Assembly: GCA_017517385.1 (NCBI GenBank) | Contig: JAFWZG010000024.1 | Span: 1-43,025, forward strand | Source of the DNA: Akkermansia sp. | GTDB taxonomy: Bacteria; Verrucomicrobiota; Verrucomicrobiia; Verrucomicrobiales; Akkermansiaceae | Direction of reading: 5' to 3' | DNA length: 43,025 nucleotides | Shown here: piece after piece, positions 17,037-25,573 of the stretch | Layout: every line of letters begins with the position of its first letter | How positions within the stretch are numbered: position 1 is the first letter of the stretch | Program-made: the position numbers and the translations under genes | Notes under the pieces: model-generated | What the model saw: the letters and a program-made list of their open reading frames with translations, nothing else | What the model was told of the DNA's origin: nothing | The model's database searches: none

Positions 17037-17531
17037 ATGGCAAGACATAAGAAAATTCAGGCACCTGAGGAAGAAGAGATGACTTCCAACATCTCCTCGA
17101 TGATTGACTGCTGCTTCCTGCTGCTCATCTACTTCCTTGTGGCTACCTCTCTCGTTAGTGAGAAGAAGCTTGATATTAGCATCCCTCCCCAATCTCAGTC
17201 CTCATCATCCCAGCGCCCCAAGGTGGATCCCGGCAATATCAACGTGTCGGCCTCCGGTGTGGTAACCTGGAATAATGACCTCACGGTGGGTGGTGCGTAT
17301 GATCCGACGCTTGAACCCGGTACCGCCGCCTATCTGGAGCAGCGCCGTATGGAGCAGCTGGTGGAATCCCTCAAGATGCTCAAGGAGCAGGCTGAGGCCG
17401 TGGACACCCAGCCCGTAGTGATGCTTACCGGTGCCGGTCGTGCACCGCACCAGCGCATCGTGGACGTAATGGCCGCTCTGGCCGAAGCCGGCATTCACTC
17501 TGTGGGTCTGAGTACCGCTGCACAGGAATGA
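17037..17531 (+). CDS. exbD: ExbD/TolR-family protein 2
   Basis: A 164-residue paralog of the preceding gene: basic/acidic N-terminus, membrane helix SSMIDCCFLLLIYFLVATSL (about residues 21-40) with the conserved Asp, then a periplasmic domain ending GRAPHQRIVDVMAALAEAGI and HSVGLSTAAQE, the standard ExbD ending. It lies 30 bases after the first exbD, with no Shine-Dalgarno before its ATG (CTTTTCCGAAT precedes it, a run also present before the first exbD). The two proteins differ mostly in the periplasmic domain, suggesting different partners. Confidence 0.9.
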   Translation: MARHKKIQAPEEEEMTSNISSMIDCCFLLLIYFLVATSLVSEKKLDISIPPQSQSSSSQRPKVDPGNINVSASGVVTWNNDLTVGGAYDPTLEPGTAAYLEQRRMEQLVESLKMLKEQAEAVDTQPVVMLTGAGRAPHQRIVDVMAALAEAGIHSVGLSTAAQE

Positions 17532-17568
17532 TGAAGGCTTATAAATTCTAATCAAAACCCCTGAGGGG

Positions 17569-17603
17569 GGGGAGCTGAGCGGTGCGTGCCACCGCAGCTC
17601 CCC
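17569..17603 (+). other. intercistronic hairpin between exbD2 and the TPR gene
   Basis: GGGGAGCT (17569-17576) plus GCGGTG (17579-17584) pair with CACCGC (17590-17595) and AGCTCCCC (17596-17603): 14 bp with a GA bulge. No U tract follows. Expected to be an RNA processing or stabilising structure; partial termination is possible. Confidence 0.6.
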
Positions 17604-17711
17604 TCTCTTGTTCGCCTCCTGACCATGGAGGACGAGCCGCCCCCTTTCCTTCCCAGTCGTTTTTCTCTCTCTTCACAATTAACCATCTTAACAAAACACC
17701 TATTCTGTTTT

Positions 17712-20700
17712 ATGATTAAGAACTCAACCGTAGCAGCCGTAATGGCAATTGCCGCCGCCATGCCCATGGTGTGTCACGCGCAGGATCCTGCCACCGCGGC
17801 CTCCCAAATCCAGCAGCTCATCTCGCAGAATAAGGCGGCAGAAGCCATTGCCCTCTGCGATCGCATGATTGCCACCTATGGTAATACCAGATCACGTATT
17901 GCCGCTCAGTTTGCTCACTATGAGCCCTTCTTCCATTGGCAGAAGGCCAACATCTATTTTGCTGCAAAGCAGTATGAGCAGGCTTTTGAGGCATTCAAGG
18001 TGCTGCGCACAGATCCTCGCTTCCAGGACCGTAAACTGCGTGACCGCGCTCTGGCCGAGCCGAACATGAACAACGGTAATGGTTATGAGCCCTTCCTGAC
18101 GGCTTCTCTCTTCTACATGGCTTACAGCCGCTTCAATCAGGCTGCCGGTGATCCCCGCAATAACGTGGCCGGTGATCCTTCCAAGTTTGAGGAGTGCATT
18201 CAGCTCATGGAAGAATACTTGGAGATGTACCAGAACGGCCAGGTATCTGACATGGAAAAGGCCCAGAAGATGGACGGCAAGCTGTGCTTCATGCTCATGC
18301 AGGCATACCTGCTGAAGCCGCAGCCTGATTTCCAGAAGGCCGGTGAGTTTCTTGAGCGCAGCCGCACGGCCCGTGCTCCCCTGCCTGATGATATGGCCAT
18401 GTCCGGCCTTGATACAATTATCCGCGTGGGTATTGAGCACCCGGAGCACATCGGCTGGATTTATAAGGTGATTCGCTCGAATCCCCAGAGCTTCTCCCTC
18501 GGTCCCATCCGCATGGCTCGTTATGGCTCCATGTTCTTCAACCCTGCTCTGCAGGGTGCCAAGATTGTGAGTGGTTCTCTTCGCCGCGGTGAGCAGGACG
18601 CTGCTAATGAAGGTGCCAAGACCACCTATGCTCTGCTCGGTCTCGTGCCCGAGGTGATGGAGACATGTCAGGCTCTGCGCACCATGCACCAGCAGCTGCG
18701 CAACTACAGCTCCAGCGTGCCGGATCCCGCAGCAGGCGCTTCCTACAATGCCAATAACTGTGCTACTCTTTTCAAAAACTACCAGAAGCTGCACCGCGCC
18801 AATACTCAGCTGGAGGCATACGCTCTCGTGACTGCTGCAAACGTTGCTCAGCAGTACGGCTCCATGCGTCTGGCTCGTGCCGGTTATCAGCTGCTGTTGG
18901 ACCGTTACCCGAACCTTTCCCAGACTACGCCGGAGGGTCCCAAGTCCATGCGTGACCGCAACATCTTCCAGCTCTCCCAGCTCTGCCGCGCCACCGGTGA
19001 TGAAGAAGTAGCTGTGGCTCTTGAAGGTAAGATTAACATGGATGAAATGGGCGAGGGTGGCCAGACTGCCTTGCTGGTGAATAAGATGGCTCGCCTTACC
19101 AGTGAAGGTAACTGGGCAGAGGCTTCCGCTGCTGCAGCTGAGGTAGTTGCTGCTCTGGGGAACGACAAGACGAACCAGAACTATGTGGCTGCTCGCTTTG
19201 TGCAGGTGGCTGCCGCCTACAAGCTTCAGAAGTGGGAGGACGTCATTACTCTGGGTGAGGCAGCTCTTAGTGAGAATCTTTTTACTGCTGCACTTGAGGC
19301 TGGTAAGCTGAAGGAAGCGAATGCTATCACGAATGAGACTCAGACTCGTTTCTTCATCATTGACGCCCACAGTAAGCTTGTGCGCCATGACGCTACTCAC
19401 CGTGATAAGATTATGGCCTGCGTGGAGGATTTCATCAAGAAGTTCCCCAATGAGAACACCATGCAGCCCAACGTCGTCTTCATGGGTATCAACACTCTGT
19501 TGGAGCGTCAGGGTAATGGTGACGCGGAGGCTCAGACTCGCGATATCGAGGCCGCCCTTGCGTACTGCGTCACCTTCGAGGAGAAGTGGGGTGGTGAGCA
19601 GGCTCACAACCTGTATCCGCACGTGCTCCTGCTGCACGGTAACATCTTCATCAATGGTGAGGATGAAGCCCGCAAGCCCGAGGGTATCGACATTCTGGAA
19701 CGCGCTGCTGATGCCGCCTTGGCTCAGGGTGAAAAGGGCAGGAGTGTAGCAGCTAATGCCTTCTACATGCTCTCCTCCTACGGCAGCGAGATTAAGAAGG
19801 AAGGCGAGAATGATGCTGCAATGGCAACTCGTGCCCGTAGTTACGTGGATCGCTACTGGAGCGAGGCTGACTACGAGGGTTGCGAATACTCTCTGAAGAT
19901 GGTGAGCCGCTCTCTTGCTCTGTCTGAGGGCGTTGATAAGGCCTCATTTGATGCAGCTATTGAACTTGCTCAGCGCGTGATTGCCCGTGAGGCTAACTAC
20001 GGCCTCGCTAACAACTCCGTGAACCCGGATATGGAAGCTACCATCAATGGTTATGCCGCTTCCTACTCCACCGGTTGGGAGAAGTACAATGGCTCCGCTC
20101 TTACACTGGAGCAGAAGAACGAGCACTTCACAAACTTCCCCGGCATCGTGGCTGAGGATAAGTATACCCGCGCTATTCTGCGCATGGCCATGCTTTCCTC
20201 CATGAGCGAGGCTCAGGCTAAGCTTGCTCGCTCTCAGGAACCCGGCGACAAGGCCAAGGCTGATGAAATGGCCGAGCAGATTACGCAGGCCTTCCGCCGC
20301 ATGACTGCCGAGTTCCGCCCCGAGGACCTCACAAACTTCATCTGTGTGCAGGTAGGTAACTATCAGGTTAAGTATGCTAGCCGCATGGGTGATGTCTCCA
20401 TTAAGGAGGAGGAAGCCCGCAATGCTCTGAAGTACTTCGAGCAGGCCGTTTCCCGCGGTGGTGAGTACCTTGATGAAGCTAAGCTTGGTAAGGCACAGGC
20501 ACAGGCTCTCATCGCCTCCGAGCGCTCCAACGCCGTGGCTCTCTTCACCGAGCTTTCCAACTCTCAGAAGCAGGAAATCGCCGGTCCCGCCCTCTTCGGT
20601 TTGACCCAGCTGCACATGGACATGGGCAATGCTGCTGAGGCTGTGGCTTGCGCTAAGCGCTTTGATGATGCCGGCATCCGCGTGGGCCGTAAGGACATGC

Positions 20701-21098
20701 AGTTGCTGTATGGTCAGGCTCTGGCTGCCTCCGGTGATGTGGAGAATGCTCTCGTATCCTACACGAACCTCTATCAGGATATGGGTAACATCCGCTACTC
20801 TGCTCCCGCCTGTGTGGCTCTCATGAAGCTGCTCTGGGAGCGTAACCAGCCCAGCACCGGTGACCGTATGCAGGGTAACTACAAGGGCTCCGACCGCTGG
20901 CGCGCTTGGAATACCGGTCAGGTATACGTGAGACGTGTGCGTGAGTCCGGCCTAGTGGATAAGCTGACCCCGGATGATCGTGACCGCTGGAATGAAGTGG
21001 AAAGCCTGCTTAGCCAGTATGCCGCTGATCCCGCTGTTCAGAGAGAAGACAAGGAAAATCGTGACTTCCAGTCTCGTGTGCGTCGCAACAGGAACTAA
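17712..21098 (+). CDS. large periplasmic TPR-repeat protein
   Basis: A 1128-residue exported protein. The ATG at 17712 starts a signal peptide (MIKNSTVAAVMAIAAAMPMV, then CHAQ) with cleavage after HAQ or just before. The rest is almost entirely helical with degenerate TPR-like units, for example AAEAIALCDRMIATYGN, FAAKQYEQAFEAFKVL, YVKYASRM..KYFEQAVSRGG and EAVACAKRFDDAGI. No enzyme motif was seen. TPR scaffolds of this size next to exbB-exbD-exbD are a recurrent arrangement in Verrucomicrobiota and Planctomycetes genomes (established association, not proven function). It probably transmits or organises the motor in the periplasm. Codon use is strongly biased, as in the ribosomal genes of this window, suggesting high expression. 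Confidence 0.82.
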   Translation: MIKNSTVAAVMAIAAAMPMVCHAQDPATAASQIQQLISQNKAAEAIALCDRMIATYGNTRSRIAAQFAHYEPFFHWQKANIYFAAKQYEQAFEAFKVLRTDPRFQDRKLRDRALAEPNMNNGNGYEPFLTASLFYMAYSRFNQAAGDPRNNVAGDPSKFEECIQLMEEYLEMYQNGQVSDMEKAQKMDGKLCFMLMQAYLLKPQPDFQKAGEFLERSRTARAPLPDDMAMSGLDTIIRVGIEHPEHIGWIYKVIRSNPQSFSLGPIRMARYGSMFFNPALQGAKIVSGSLRRGEQDAANEGAKTTYALLGLVPEVMETCQALRTMHQQLRNYSSSVPDPAAGASYNANNCATLFKNYQKLHRANTQLEAYALVTAANVAQQYGSMRLARAGYQLLLDRYPNLSQTTPEGPKSMRDRNIFQLSQLCRATGDEEVAVALEGKINMDEMGEGGQTALLVNKMARLTSEGNWAEASAAAAEVVAALGNDKTNQNYVAARFVQVAAAYKLQKWEDVITLGEAALSENLFTAALEAGKLKEANAITNETQTRFFIIDAHSKLVRHDATHRDKIMACVEDFIKKFPNENTMQPNVVFMGINTLLERQGNGDAEAQTRDIEAALAYCVTFEEKWGGEQAHNLYPHVLLLHGNIFINGEDEARKPEGIDILERAADAALAQGEKGRSVAANAFYMLSSYGSEIKKEGENDAAMATRARSYVDRYWSEADYEGCEYSLKMVSRSLALSEGVDKASFDAAIELAQRVIAREANYGLANNSVNPDMEATINGYAASYSTGWEKYNGSALTLEQKNEHFTNFPGIVAEDKYTRAILRMAMLSSMSEAQAKLARSQEPGDKAKADEMAEQITQAFRRMTAEFRPEDLTNFICVQVGNYQVKYASRMGDVSIKEEEARNALKYFEQAVSRGGEYLDEAKLGKAQAQALIASERSNAVALFTELSNSQKQEIAGPALFGLTQLHMDMGNAAEAVACAKRFDDAGIRVGRKDMQLLYGQALAASGDVENALVSYTNLYQDMGNIRYSAPACVALMKLLWERNQPSTGDRMQGNYKGSDRWRAWNTGQVYVRRVRESGLVDKLTPDDRDRWNEVESLLSQYAADPAVQREDKENRDFQSRVRRNRN

Positions 21099-21120
21099 TT
21101 TGTAACACAGAAATACAGAA

Positions 21121-22185
21121 ATGAAACTTTACAATGTACTCGTAGTAGGTCTTGCTGCACTGACCTGTTTCAGTGACGCTCAGCAGTCCCGCCGTGGCGG
21201 CCGCTCTCGGGGCCGCCAGGCGGCGGCACAGCCGGCACAGCAGGCTCAGCCTTCCCGTCAGCAGCAGGGCCTCACCGCGCTGATTCAGACAAACCGTGAT
21301 AACAGGCCCCGCCGCTTGGTGATTAAGGGCGCTGGCGGTAAGGATACCGTGGTGTATTTTGACCGCAGCACGGAGCAGGACGTGAGTCTCAACGTGAGCC
21401 GTGTGAAGCTTTTCTTCATCCAGACTCCTGAGGATTTGGTCGCTGCTGAGCGTGCTCTTACTTCCGGTGATTTGGCTGCGGCCCGCACTCAGCTTGCTGC
21501 TGTGAAGGACAAGTACAAGGGCTATGTGGGTCTGGATCGCAATCCTTCCACCCGTGCGGCTATGCTCGAAATCGAGTGCGCCGTGCGCCAGCTGGACTTT
21601 GCTGGTCTGAACCAGCTTGTAAACAGCTTCCCTCACCCGGAGTGGCTCTCCACCACTGAGGTGGCCACATACATGGCAGCGAAGATTCTTGCCAAGGCTA
21701 TGAATGGCGCCGCTCTGGCTGACATTGAGGCTGAGGTGAAGAAGCTTCTGGATTCTGAGCCCGGTAAGACGCTGAACAGCTCCTGCTATGGCTGGCTTCA
21801 GTTCGCCATCGCTCACGCCATGGCCTCTGCTGTGCCTGCTGAGGAAATCGCCGGTACTATCAGCGAGGGTAACCTCGCCGCTGCCAATAATGCCATTAAT
21901 GCATACTGCCGTGCAGGCCTCTCCTCTCACGGTCGTGATATGGAGCTGCCCGTACAGGCTATGATTCGTGCTCAGGCTATGCTGTGGGCTATGCCCGGCG
22001 TGAAGGAGTATGCTGCCCGTGGTGCCGGAATGGATGCTGCCAAGTGGAATGGCGCTCCTGCGAACTTCCGTGATGCTGTGGCTTTGGCATACATGATTAA
22101 GAACGTGTTCGGCGGTACCAGTGAGACTGTTGAGGCAGCTGCTAAGCTGTACTTCAATTCTCAGGCCGGTCGCGGTGGTGAATAA
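21121..22185 (+). CDS. secreted helical protein of unknown function, RG-rich N-terminus
   Basis: A 354-residue protein with signal peptide MKLYNVLVVGLAALTCFSDA. The mature N-terminus (about residues 21-50) is low-complexity and rich in Arg, Gly and Gln (SRRGGRSRGRQ). Residues 58-95 look like a small beta domain (RRLVIKGAGGKDTVVYF), and the remainder is helical with TPR-like pairs (AERALTSGDLAAARTQLAAV). No known family is recognised. It starts 22 bases after the TPR gene and ends just before the operon terminator, so it is the fifth member of the exb operon and probably an accessory or substrate of that machine. Its biased codon use matches the TPR gene. Confidence 0.75.
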   Translation: MKLYNVLVVGLAALTCFSDAQQSRRGGRSRGRQAAAQPAQQAQPSRQQQGLTALIQTNRDNRPRRLVIKGAGGKDTVVYFDRSTEQDVSLNVSRVKLFFIQTPEDLVAAERALTSGDLAAARTQLAAVKDKYKGYVGLDRNPSTRAAMLEIECAVRQLDFAGLNQLVNSFPHPEWLSTTEVATYMAAKILAKAMNGAALADIEAEVKKLLDSEPGKTLNSSCYGWLQFAIAHAMASAVPAEEIAGTISEGNLAAANNAINAYCRAGLSSHGRDMELPVQAMIRAQAMLWAMPGVKEYAARGAGMDAAKWNGAPANFRDAVALAYMIKNVFGGTSETVEAAAKLYFNSQAGRGGE

Positions 22186-22197
22186 CGATTATTTAAC

Positions 22198-22236
22198 GGG
22201 CGGGAGTGCCGGTAGGGCGCTCCCGCCCTTTTTTTT
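22198..22236 (+). terminator. Rho-independent terminator of the exb operon
   Basis: GGGCGGGAG (22198-22206) pairs perfectly with CTCCCGCCC (22220-22228), followed by eight T. Confidence 0.95.
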
Positions 22237-22261
22237 AACAAATCAGAATACCATTTGACTT

Positions 22262-22756
22262 ATGCAAGATATGCTTGTAAGGCTTTATCATCTGCCGGAT
22301 GGCGCGCCGCTGCGTGCTGCTTCCGCAGAGCAGGGCATTACTGTACGCCCGTGTATGCCGTTTGAAGCGCACATCCTAGAGGATTGGGTAGGGCGCCACT
22401 TCAGCCCCCGCTGGGTAAGCGAATGCCGAATAGCTATGAGCCACCAGCCTACCGGTTGCATCATTGCCACGCGTGAGCAGAAAATACTCGGATTCGCCTG
22501 TTATGACGCTACCGCCCGCGGCTTTATTGGCCCTATGGGAGTGAGTGAGGATGCCCGCGGGAGCGGGGTGGGGCGAGTGCTGCTGGTGACTGCTCTGGAG
22601 CATATGCGTACCCTTGGCTATGGGTACGCCATTATTGGCGGTGTGGGACCGGCTGATTTTTATGCACGCTGTGTGGGCGCAACTCCGATAGAGAACTCAT
22701 CGCCCGGAATTTATGATGATATTCTTCCGAATCCCTCAGCTAACGCATTAAACTGA
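22262..22756 (+). CDS. GNAT-family N-acetyltransferase
   Basis: A 164-residue cytoplasmic enzyme of the acetyl-CoA-dependent GNAT superfamily. The cofactor motif is clear: GPMGVSEDARGSGVGRVLL (about residues 91-109), with the R-G-x-G-x-G pyrophosphate loop, preceded by strand KILGFACYDATARGF and followed by HMRTLGYGYAIIGGVG. The acceptor substrate cannot be told. The first in-frame ATG at 22262 is used; an alternative ATG three codons on is equally possible. It follows directly after the exb terminator, with no clear promoter of its own, and read-through may supply it. Confidence 0.88.
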   Translation: MQDMLVRLYHLPDGAPLRAASAEQGITVRPCMPFEAHILEDWVGRHFSPRWVSECRIAMSHQPTGCIIATREQKILGFACYDATARGFIGPMGVSEDARGSGVGRVLLVTALEHMRTLGYGYAIIGGVGPADFYARCVGATPIENSSPGIYDDILPNPSANALN

Positions 22757-22786
22757 TATTTTTTTTCTTATTCTGTACACTTTACC

Positions 22787-22815
22787 TTGACAGAAGACTA
22801 AAATCCTGCTAATTT
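22787..22815 (+). promoter_or_regulatory. promoter of the Asp-rich lipoprotein gene
   Basis: -35 TTGACA (22787-22792, perfect consensus), 17-base spacer, -10 TAATTT (22810-22815). Predicted leader about 20 bases, with no Shine-Dalgarno (a TTATTTCTCC run precedes the ATG). Confidence 0.75.
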
Positions 22816-22841
22816 CAGAAAGTAGCTTATCTTATTTCTCC

Positions 22842-23771
22842 ATGAAACGTTTTCTTCTCATCCCCTCGTTCGCCTTTCTGGCATTGACTTCACTTACTTC
22901 CTGCCAGAAGGAAGAAAAGACAGCCCTTGAGCTCACCCGTGAGTTGACAGAAGAGCTTCAGAAAGTGACCGATTATCGTACTGCTGAAGCCGCCGCTCCC
23001 CGTGTGGCCGTGCTGCAGCAGCGTATGCAGAATGCCGGTGTACGTCCCTTCGCTTTGAATGAGACTGCACTTACTCGCAGTATGACTGATTCTGAAGGCA
23101 GTGAAGGTACCGAGTATGCCGAGGCTCTTATCAACCTTGCCGCTGAGGTGGGCCGTATTCAGGCCAGTATGCCTGTGGGTGATGATGGAGAGGTGAGCCG
23201 CGAGCGTCTTATTCTGGCTGTTGGTGCAGCTAATGGTGCCGGTGATTCCGGCCCTGCAGCTGAGCGTCAGCGCACCGGTATGGCTTACATTCGAGAGACT
23301 TCAACCACCCACGAGACTCCCGGCAATTTTGCTGAGTTCTACGGCTCTTCCGCGCTGCGCGAAGCTCTGGCATACCGTGCTGAAGCTAGCTCCGTGCCGT
23401 TCACTAAGATGGATTCCGATGAGGATGTACCTGCTATTCCCGAGCCCGCGGAGGTACCCGAGGAAGAGGAGGTGCCTGTAGCTGATGAGTCCGCGGAGGA
23501 TTCTGCTGATGATAACAGCAGTGAGCCCGCCGTGGACGATGTGCCCGCTGACACCACGCCCGCCGCTGATGAGAGTGATTCCTCCTCTGATTTGGACGTA
23601 GATTTGGGCGGTGATGATTCCGACTCCGGCAGCGATGATGGCGGCTTGGATTTGGATATGGATAGTGGTGATGATTCCGGCAGTGACGACGGCGGCCTCG
23701 ATATGGATATGGACGGCGGCGATGACTCCGGCAGTAGCGACGGTGGCATGGATTTGGACTTTGACCTGTAA
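22842..23771 (+). CDS. lipoprotein with Asp-rich C-terminal repeats
   Basis: A 309-residue exported lipoprotein: MKRFLLIPSFAFLALTSLTSC is a type II signal peptide with lipobox LTSC. Residues 22-185 are mostly helical and of unknown family. Residues about 195-255 are Glu/Pro/Asp-rich, and residues 257-309 consist of three near-identical units of 17-19 residues with the core GDDSGSDDGGLDMDMD. The tail carries no positive charge and could bind calcium or other divalent metal, or act as an extended anionic surface spacer; neither is proven. It is monocistronic, between a strong promoter and a terminator that runs up to truA. Confidence 0.75.
   Translation: MKRFLLIPSFAFLALTSLTSCQKEEKTALELTRELTEELQKVTDYRTAEAAAPRVAVLQQRMQNAGVRPFALNETALTRSMTDSEGSEGTEYAEALINLAAEVGRIQASMPVGDDGEVSRERLILAVGAANGAGDSGPAAERQRTGMAYIRETSTTHETPGNFAEFYGSSALREALAYRAEASSVPFTKMDSDEDVPAIPEPAEVPEEEEVPVADESAEDSADDNSSEPAVDDVPADTTPAADESDSSSDLDVDLGGDDSDSGSDDGGLDLDMDSGDDSGSDDGGLDMDMDGGDDSGSSDGGMDLDFDL
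23610..23768 (+). repeat. in-frame tandem repeat encoding the Asp-rich tail
   Basis: Three units of 57, 51 and 51 bases encode GDDS(DS)GSDDGGLDLDMDS, GDDSGSDDGGLDMDMDG and GDDSGSSDGGMDLDFDL. The units have diverged mainly at third codon positions. Unit number may vary between strains. Confidence 0.8.
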
Positions 23772-23817
23772 AGACAGCGTTCCAATTCTGCTGCGGAAAA
23801 TACATAGTCCGACTTTC

Positions 23818-23858
23818 GAAAGCCGTAATCACCCGCTGGGTGCTTGCGGCTTTCTTAT
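23818..23858 (+). terminator. terminator between the Asp-rich lipoprotein and truA
   Basis: GAAAGCCG (23818-23825) pairs with CGGCTTTC (23847-23854), and the interior CACCC/GGGTG continues the hairpin; a short TTATCTTC tail follows. The structure ends 11 bases before the truA start codon. Confidence 0.65.
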
Positions 23859-23869
23859 CTTCTGAGAAT

Positions 23870-24637
23870 ATGCCCCGAATTTTATTCACTTGTGCATACG
23901 ATGGAGTTCATTGGCATGGCTGGCAGAGCCAGGCTGGGGGCGATACCGTGCAGGACGTGCTGGAGACCGCCTTTAACGCCATTCTGCGAATGCCGCTGAG
24001 GATAGCAGCTTCCGGTCGTACGGACGCCGGTGTGCACGCCGTAGCGCAGCGTTTTCATGCGGATGTTCCGGAAAGTTGCCGCATGAGCCCGCAGAACTGG
24101 GTAGCTGCGTTAAATGCGCATCTGCCGGCTAGCATAAGAGTGCTCGCTGCTGAGCTAGTGGAGGCGGATTTTCATGCAAGGTTTAATGCTAGGGGGAAAA
24201 TATACGAGTATCTCATCAATGTGGCGCCGGTGCTGAGCCCATTTTTGGCAGGTAGGGTATGGCATCGCCCCATGGGGGTGCCGGTTGCGGTACTTCGTGA
24301 GGCTTTGAGTGAATATGAAGGGCTGCATGACTTCCGGCGTTTTGCCGCCCGCAGAGGGAATGAGCCTGAGGTTCCTCCTGAGGATTATTACGTTCGAGCC
24401 ATTTATGCTGCCACCGTGGAGGAAGAGCAGGGAGGCGAGATTCTCAGATTGCGCTTTCATGGAAATGGCTTCATGTACCGTATGGTCAGGATGCTCGTAG
24501 GTACCGCTCATCATGTGGCGGCAGGTAAGATGACCATTGATGAGCTCAGGAGTATGTTGCAGCAGCCTAGCGGGGCTAAGACTCGTCATTGTGCGCCGCC
24601 GGAAGGACTTTATCTGAAAGAGGTTATTTACCAGTGA
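23870..24637 (+). CDS. truA: tRNA pseudouridine(38-40) synthase TruA
   Basis: A 255-residue enzyme that isomerises uridines 38-40 in the tRNA anticodon arm. Start at 23870 (MPRILFTCAYDGVHWHGWQS) fits the family N-terminus; the in-frame ATG ten codons earlier would lie inside the terminator hairpin. The catalytic motif GRTDAGVHA is present with D52 as nucleophile, along with the later RFAARRGNE-like arginine region and the C-terminal HGNGFMYRMVRMLVGT. All features are intact. No promoter was recognised and the ATG lacks a Shine-Dalgarno. It converges on the Sel1 protein gene. Confidence 0.95.
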   Translation: MPRILFTCAYDGVHWHGWQSQAGGDTVQDVLETAFNAILRMPLRIAASGRTDAGVHAVAQRFHADVPESCRMSPQNWVAALNAHLPASIRVLAAELVEADFHARFNARGKIYEYLINVAPVLSPFLAGRVWHRPMGVPVAVLREALSEYEGLHDFRRFAARRGNEPEVPPEDYYVRAIYAATVEEEQGGEILRLRFHGNGFMYRMVRMLVGTAHHVAAGKMTIDELRSMLQQPSGAKTRHCAPPEGLYLKEVIYQ

Positions 24638-24649
24638 TGAAGATGCCAA

Positions 24650-24680
24650 ACGCCTGCTCCGATATTAGCGGAGCAGGCGT
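24650..24680. terminator. bidirectional hairpin between convergent truA and Sel1 genes
   Basis: Perfect 12-bp arms ACGCCTGCTCCG (24650-24661) and CGGAGCAGGCGT (24669-24680), 7-base loop. The T tracts are weak on both sides (TTTGGCATCTT on the minus side), but position and stability argue for transcription termination. Confidence 0.7.
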
Positions 24681-24713
24681 GAACTCAATTAGGGGAGAAG
24701 GTTCCCTTAGAGC

Positions 24714-25232
24714 TTACATGGTGGTGGTAGCTGAGGGCGTGCTGGTCTCTGTATTGCTGGATGGCTGGGCCTCGCCTTCGGGCTGGCATTCGCCGCAGCA
24801 GTTGTTGCACCAGCTCATTACTTCACGGGCCTTGGCGGGGTCTTTCTCCACGCCCTTGCCGGTGGCATACATGTGTGCAAGGATGCGGCAAGCGGTTGGA
24901 TTGCCTTCTCGTGCGGCTTTTTCAAGGCCGGGAAGTGCGTGGGAATACATCTCGTTAGCCTTAGCAGGGTCTGCTTCGGTATCACTGGTGCCATTCTCTG
25001 TAATCCAAGCGATGGCGTATTGAGCAATAGGGTCACCATTAGCTGCAAGCAGGGTGATGGTTTCCACGTTTGCCCAGCAGTTCTCGCCGCACTGGATGCC
25101 TTCCTCGGTTACCTCGCATGCGGCTACGGTGGGGGCGGCTTCGTTGGCCTGGGTTGTGTTCTCGGTTGTTTCGGCGCTAAAGGCAGCCATGCTGCCCAGC
25201 GTAACTGCGCTGATGAGTGCAATTGTCTTCAT
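24714..25232 (-). CDS. secreted Sel1-repeat (TPR-like) protein
   Basis: A 172-residue exported protein with signal peptide MKTIALISAVTLGSMAAFSA. The mature protein has two Sel1-like units: GDPIAQYAIAWITENGTSDT followed by DPAKANEMYSHAL, and GNPTACRILAHMYATGKGVE followed by DPAKAREVMSWC. The second is a textbook Sel1 repeat. Six cysteines (CEVTEEGIQCGENC, and WCNNCCGEC) suggest disulfides or metal binding outside the cytoplasm. The last 20 residues are a Ser/Thr-rich tail. Sel1 repeats bind other proteins; partner unknown. It is divergent from the tRNA-Thr/tuf promoter region. Confidence 0.8.
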   Translation of the reverse strand: MKTIALISAVTLGSMAAFSAETTENTTQANEAAPTVAACEVTEEGIQCGENCWANVETITLLAANGDPIAQYAIAWITENGTSDTEADPAKANEMYSHALPGLEKAAREGNPTACRILAHMYATGKGVEKDPAKAREVMSWCNNCCGECQPEGEAQPSSNTETSTPSATTTM

Positions 25233-25376
25233 AGGGCTTCAAATTGCCTCTACCTTTGATTGTTTGCAAGAAAAAAATCTATCGTATATACTAGTTGATA
25301 GTAAAAGAATAAGAAAAATAAAATCAAAAAACAGAGCAGAAAATTCTAAAAAAATAAAAAAAAAGCATTTTTGTGA
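25233..25376. promoter_or_regulatory. A/T-rich region upstream of tRNA-Thr/tuf (UP-element-like) and 5' region of the Sel1 gene
   Basis: Bases 25300-25376 are dominated by A runs on the plus strand, ending right before the -35 box at 25377, as expected for an UP element that contacts the RNA polymerase alpha subunits at stable-RNA promoters. The Sel1 gene must start transcription from the other side. TATATA-like boxes occur near 25285, but no convincing -35 was found. Confidence 0.5.
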
Positions 25377-25405
25377 TTGACATTCGAGGTGGAATGATGT
25401 AAAAT
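25377..25405 (+). promoter_or_regulatory. strong promoter of the tRNA-Thr-tuf operon
   Basis: -35 TTGACA (perfect), 17-base spacer, -10 TAAAAT (five of six). Transcription should start near 25412, about 38 bases before the tRNA. It is the best sigma70 match in the window and likely drives tuf and part of the downstream secE-rpoC cluster. Confidence 0.9.
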
Positions 25406-25449
25406 GCCCTCGCTTTCACGTCCCTAGTGGGACAACAAGAGCCAACAAC

Positions 25450-25521
<72 letters not shown>

Positions 25522-25573
25522 TTTTTTAGGCTCATGCAAGAATAAGCAGCCCAAATTATCTTTATTTACAATT

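Noticed and set aside
17892..19637. A 581-codon antisense frame inside the TPR gene
   Set aside because: The sense gene has a signal peptide, operon context and TPR pattern; the antisense translation is low-complexity His/Leu-rich noise.
23610..23768. CRISPR-like or intergenic satellite repeat
   Set aside because: The repeats are in-frame coding units with third-position divergence and no unique spacers.
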